This document shows positions 61,239 to 64,000 of a stretch of DNA of 64,000 nt, piece after piece. A model generated the notes under the pieces. That model had not been told where the DNA came from. It was given only the letters and a program-made list of their open reading frames with translations, and ran no database searches. How positions within the stretch are numbered: position 1 is the stretch's first letter; every line of letters begins with the position of its first letter. The stretch comes from Neomicrococcus lactis (lineage in GTDB: Bacteria > Actinomycetota > Actinomycetes > Actinomycetales > Micrococcaceae). The stretch covers positions 1,240,001-1,304,000 of the forward strand of contig NZ_JACHBL010000001.1 of the NCBI RefSeq assembly GCF_014200305.1. Reading direction: 5' to 3'. The translations under genes were made by a program, and so were the position numbers.

Positions 61239-62078
61239 TTAGGCGCCAACGCGGAAGCGAACGAATGCCGTAGCCTTCGTGCCAGCTGCCTCGAGAACGG
61301 ATCCAACGCTCTTCTTGGCGTCCTTTGCGAACGCCTGGTCAACGAGAACGCCTTCCTTGAAGAAGCCGGTCAAGCGACCTTCAACAATCTTGGTGAGGGC
61401 AGCTTCTGGCTTGCCTTCAGCGCGGGCGGTCTCTTCTGCAATGCGACGCTCGTTGTCAACCAAGTCAGCAGGAACTTCTTCGCGGCTGAGGTAAGTAGGA
61501 GCCATTGCTGCGGTGTGCACAGCAACGTCGTGTGCAACTTCGCGAGCAGCCTCAGAGTCAGCGTCAACAGCGACGAGAACGCCAACCTGTGCAGGAAGGT
61601 CCTTGGAGGTCTTGTGCAAGTAAGCCTCAACAGCTGCGCCTTCAACGCGAGCCGTGCGGCGAACCACAATCTTCTCGCCGAGAACGGCGCCTTCTTCGAT
61701 CACGTAGTCAGCAAGCTTCTTGCCTTCAACGTCAGCTGCCAAAACGGTCTCAAGGTCGCCGGAGCCGGAAGCTACAGCGGTCTCGAGAACCTTGTTTGCA
61801 AGCTGGATGAACTTGTCGCTCTTAGCAACGAAGTCCGTCTCGCAGTTAACTTCCACCAGGTAGCCAACCTTGCCGTCAACAACCTCAGCGGCAACGAGGC
61901 CTTCTGCGGTCGAACGGCCTTCGCGCTTGGTAGCGCCCTTAAGACCCTTGATACGGATGATCTCGATTGCCTTCTCAGCGTCGCCATTGGCTTCGTCGAG
62001 TGCCTTCTTGACATCCATCATGCCGGCGCCGGTGCGCTCGCGTAGTTCCTTGATGTCTGCTGCCGTGTAGTTGGCCAT
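61239..62078 (-). CDS. tsf: Elongation factor Ts
   Basis: 279 residues from ATG 62078 (MANYTAADIKELRERTGAGM). The open frame runs 14 codons further upstream, but this is the conserved start. The N-terminal UBA-like helix bundle ends KKALDEANGDAEKAIEII. The core has LVEVNCETDFVAKSDKFIQL and the second half VLVAVDADSEAAREVAHDVA. It exchanges nucleotide on EF-Tu. It lies downstream of rpsB, as in nearly all bacteria. Confidence 0.97.
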   Translation of the reverse strand: MANYTAADIKELRERTGAGMMDVKKALDEANGDAEKAIEIIRIKGLKGATKREGRSTAEGLVAAEVVDGKVGYLVEVNCETDFVAKSDKFIQLANKVLETAVASGSGDLETVLAADVEGKKLADYVIEEGAVLGEKIVVRRTARVEGAAVEAYLHKTSKDLPAQVGVLVAVDADSEAAREVAHDVAVHTAAMAPTYLSREEVPADLVDNERRIAEETARAEGKPEAALTKIVEGRLTGFFKEGVLVDQAFAKDAKKSVGSVLEAAGTKATAFVRFRVGA

Positions 62079-62151
62079 GTTCAACCCCATTCGTTGAAAG
62101 TAGTAACTGTGGGGCCGCACCCCGCGAGCGGCGAGGTCCGGCCGGTCCGCA

Positions 62152-62189
62152 ACTGCGGGCGCTTCACGGATAAGTCAAGCGCCCGCAGT
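62152..62189 (-). other. Hairpin between rpsB and tsf
   Basis: ACTGCGGGCGCTT (62152-62164) pairs with AAGCGCCCGCAGT (62177-62189), a 13-bp perfect stem with a 12-nt loop. No T-tract follows on the minus strand, so it is probably an attenuator or stability element that lowers read-through from rpsB to tsf. Confidence 0.5.
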
Positions 62190-62217
62190 CAACGGTAGGT
62201 AGTTGGGTTTTCGCTGG

Positions 62218-63078
62218 TTACTTTTCTTCCGCGGCAGCGTCGGCAGAAGCCTCAGCAGCTGGTGCGGCCTCTTCTGCAGCTGCGGCTGGAGCCTCAGCTG
62301 CCTTTTCGTCAGCTTTGCCCTCGAGCAATTCGCGCTCCCACTCAGCAAGTGGCTCTGCAGCCTGCTCGGTGGAGTTGGAGTTGCGGTTGTGACGAGCAAT
62401 CAAGCCCTCAGCAACAGCGTCAGCGATAACGCGGGTCAACAAGTTGACGGAGCGGATGGCGTCGTCGTTGCCCGGGATCGGGAAGTCGACTTCGTCAGGA
62501 TCGCAGTTGGTGTCGAGGATAGCGACAACAGGGATACCAAGCTTCTTGGCCTCGTCAACGGCGAGGTGTTCCTTCTTGGTGTCAACAACCCAGAGGATGG
62601 AAGGCGTCTTGGTGAGGTTACGGATACCACCAAGGTTTGCCTGCAACTTCTCGAGCTCGCGGTTGAGGAGCAAGAGTTCCTTCTTGGTGTGGCCGGAGCC
62701 TGCAACGTCCTCGAAGTTGATCTCTTCGAGTTCCTTCATGCGAGCAACACGCTTGGAAACGGTCTGGAAGTTCGTGAGCATACCGCCCAACCAACGGTGG
62801 TTGACGTATGGCTGGTTCACGCGGGTAGCCTGCTCAGCAATTGCTTCCTGAGCCTGCTTCTTCGTGCCAACGAAAAGAACGGTGCCACCGTGGGCAACGG
62901 TTTCCTTGACGAACTCGTAAGCGCGGTCAATGAAGGACAGCGACTGCTGAAGGTCAATGATGTAGATGCCGTTGCGCTCGGTGAAGATGAAACGCTTCAT
63001 CTTCGGGTTCCAACGACGGGTCTGGTGACCGAAGTGAACGCCGCTATCGAGGAGCTGGCGCATAGTTACGACTGGCAT
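62218..63078 (-). CDS. rpsB: 30S ribosomal protein S2
   Basis: 286 residues. The start [40 protein letters not shown] and [20 protein letters not shown] (partial) are S2 signatures. The C-terminal 45 residues are an Ala/Glu-rich tail, common in actinobacteria. The ATG follows AAAGGAATGCG. It is encoded upstream of tsf and divergent from the M23 peptidase gene. Confidence 0.98.
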   Translation of the reverse strand: MPVVTMRQLLDSGVHFGHQTRRWNPKMKRFIFTERNGIYIIDLQQSLSFIDRAYEFVKETVAHGGTVLFVGTKKQAQEAIAEQATRVNQPYVNHRWLGGMLTNFQTVSKRVARMKELEEINFEDVAGSGHTKKELLLLNRELEKLQANLGGIRNLTKTPSILWVVDTKKEHLAVDEAKKLGIPVVAILDTNCDPDEVDFPIPGNDDAIRSVNLLTRVIADAVAEGLIARHNRNSNSTEQAAEPLAEWERELLEGKADEKAAEAPAAAAEEAAPAAEASADAAAEEK

Positions 63079-63505
63079 GTCGCATTCCTTTCGGCAGTAG
63101 CGGCCGACTCAGTATTGAGCCGCGGTAACTGCACTGTGTTTAGTGGTTGAACGGTGACTCCTGGTGGAGCACCCCTAGCTAACGTCCTCGAAGAATTCGA
63201 GCGCACCACCCACCGGATGAACCGGACCACGGGAGGCACGTAGCATCGATCTGAATTCAGGTTGAATTTTCAATCTCTGCTCGCCATTAGCGCGAAGTCA
63301 GAATCCTTCGTTTGTTGCGCCCCTGAGGGCACGACTCATCCAAGGAAAACTGCTGTATCCATCGTACTACAGCCAACGGTCACCCACAGCACGGTGGGAA
63401 GTGAGATTTTCGCCTCCGTTCTCCACGGATTCTCGCTTTCCCACACGATCCAACGACGCTGCTTGCCAGACTTCCTTGAGAAGGAATCGAAGGAGGCGCT
63501 GACTT
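63079..63505. other. Divergent intergenic region between rpsB and the M23 peptidase gene
   Basis: 427 bp without a supportable gene. It must hold the rpsB promoter and leader on the minus strand and the peptidase promoter on the plus strand. The TTG start codon of the peptidase is preceded by AGGAGG at 63491-63496. I could not fix -35/-10 boxes with confidence and see no known riboswitch. Confidence 0.5.
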
Positions 63506-64000
63506 TTGTTCAAACTCTTACTTGCAATCTCATTTTTGATGACGACGGCGCAGCTCGCCTTCCCGGCGTCGCTTTCCGAAGCGCCGGGGTCTTGGAGATG
63601 GCCTGTGCCAGTTGTGGGGCACGCGGCCGGATCTACGACGCCGGGCTATCTCACTCCCGTCATTCTTGAGCCCTACGAACAACCGGAATTCAAGTGGTCA
63701 CCTGGTCATCGCGGGATCGATCTCGGCGGAACCTCTCCCCAAGAAGTGACTGCTCCTGCATCAGGGCGCGTGTCATTCCGGGGCACTGTGGTGGACCGAC
63801 CAGTGATCTCAATTGATCATGGCGACGGACATGTCTCTTCTTTTGAGCCTGTTTCTTCAGAGCTCAAGGTTGGGGACGTAGTCACACTGGGGCAGGTCAT
63901 CGGCACCATTGCGGACGGCGGGCACTGTTCGCAGCGCTGCGTTCATTGGGGTGTGAGGCTCAACGGTGAATACGTGGACCCGATGCTGTTCATCGTGGAT
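63506..64000 (+). CDS. M23 family peptidase, secreted (3' end beyond window)
   Basis: It starts at TTG 63506 nine bases after AGGAGG. The signal peptide reads LFKLLLAISFLMTTAQLAFPA. The peptidase domain has the zinc motif GHRGIDLGG (His and Asp), a degenerate central region around HVSSFEP, and CVHWGVRL, with the last zinc His and the Cys common in actinobacterial M23 proteins. M23 enzymes cut peptidoglycan cross-bridges. Its place opposite rpsB is usual in Micrococcaceae and relatives. The C-terminus is cut by the window end after MLFIVD. Confidence 0.85.
   Translation, partial: MFKLLLAISFLMTTAQLAFPASLSEAPGSWRWPVPVVGHAAGSTTPGYLTPVILEPYEQPEFKWSPGHRGIDLGGTSPQEVTAPASGRVSFRGTVVDRPVISIDHGDGHVSSFEPVSSELKVGDVVTLGQVIGTIADGGHCSQRCVHWGVRLNGEYVDPMLFIVD

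Noticed and set aside
62203-63150. A 315-codon frame opposite rpsB
   Set aside because: S2 is unmistakable on the minus strand; the antisense frame is a shadow.
11141-63640. Recurrent GCGGCGTCGTCG/CGACGACGCCGC words as a dispersed repeat family
   Set aside because: Most copies lie in coding sequence and come from Asp, Ala, Ser and Val codons at this base composition; only those in spacer hairpins were kept.
1-64000. tRNA, rRNA or CRISPR loci
   Set aside because: No T-loop consensus with matching acceptor stem, no rRNA-like stretch and no spaced repeats were noticed on reading both strands; a tRNA search program would settle this.

Overview
The window is a chromosomal segment of a moderately high-GC actinobacterium. 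The proteins and the order rimP-nusA-ylxR-infB-rbfA-truB, pnp-rpsO, ispG/rseP/dxr and rpsB-tsf-pyrH-frr-cdsA point to the family Micrococcaceae (Arthrobacter relatives). Genus cannot be fixed from the sequence alone. Most genes lie on the minus strand. No rRNA, tRNA or CRISPR was seen.

Layout. 1-6.4 kb: end of a MoaD-like carrier, an M16 peptidase, pnp, rpsO, a methyltransferase and ribF. 6.5-8.8 kb: a DUF937 gene followed by an intact IS256-group (IS1249-like) element with matching ends and an 8-bp target duplication. 8.8-16.4 kb: the translation/transcription operon rimP-nusA-ylxR-infB-rbfA-truB plus two membrane proteins. 16.6-20.3 kb: a secreted DUF4439-like protein, a TSUP permease and proS. 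20.6-23.6 kb: a small gene split by a possible -1 frameshift, a DUF222/HNH protein and a lipoprotein. 23.7-30.3 kb: a GNAT protein, ispG, a YciI-like protein, a large lipoprotein, rseP and dxr, i.e. two steps of the MEP isoprenoid pathway.

30.3-40.7 kb is an accessory island between dxr and the leucine genes. It holds two copies of a tripartite export cassette (lipoprotein, membrane-fusion adaptor, ABC ATPase, FtsX-like permease), each overlapping gene-to-gene. Cassette B is led by a 54-codon peptide gene. Both cassettes share the promoter-proximal element TATGATNNNAATCACA. The island also has a decayed IS3 element, AT-rich orphan genes and a duplicated 74-nt hairpin element.

40.7-51.9 kb is a leucine/branched-chain catabolism locus: a citE-maoC-acyl-CoA dehydrogenase-accA-accD operon diverging from a TetR gene over two tandem palindromes, a small GNAT gene, and a branched-chain 2-oxoacid dehydrogenase operon (E2, E1beta, E1alpha). 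The gene set matches the mycobacterial Rv2495c-Rv2502c region. 52-58 kb has two sodium:solute symporter/DUF485 pairs flanking a LytS/LytTR two-component system. 58-64 kb has a DivIVA-domain protein, cdsA, frr, pyrH, tsf, rpsB and the start of an M23 peptidase.

The best candidates for undescribed biology are the twin peptide/lipoprotein/ABC cassettes with their shared promoter element, and the GGGAAAG slippery site at 20831.
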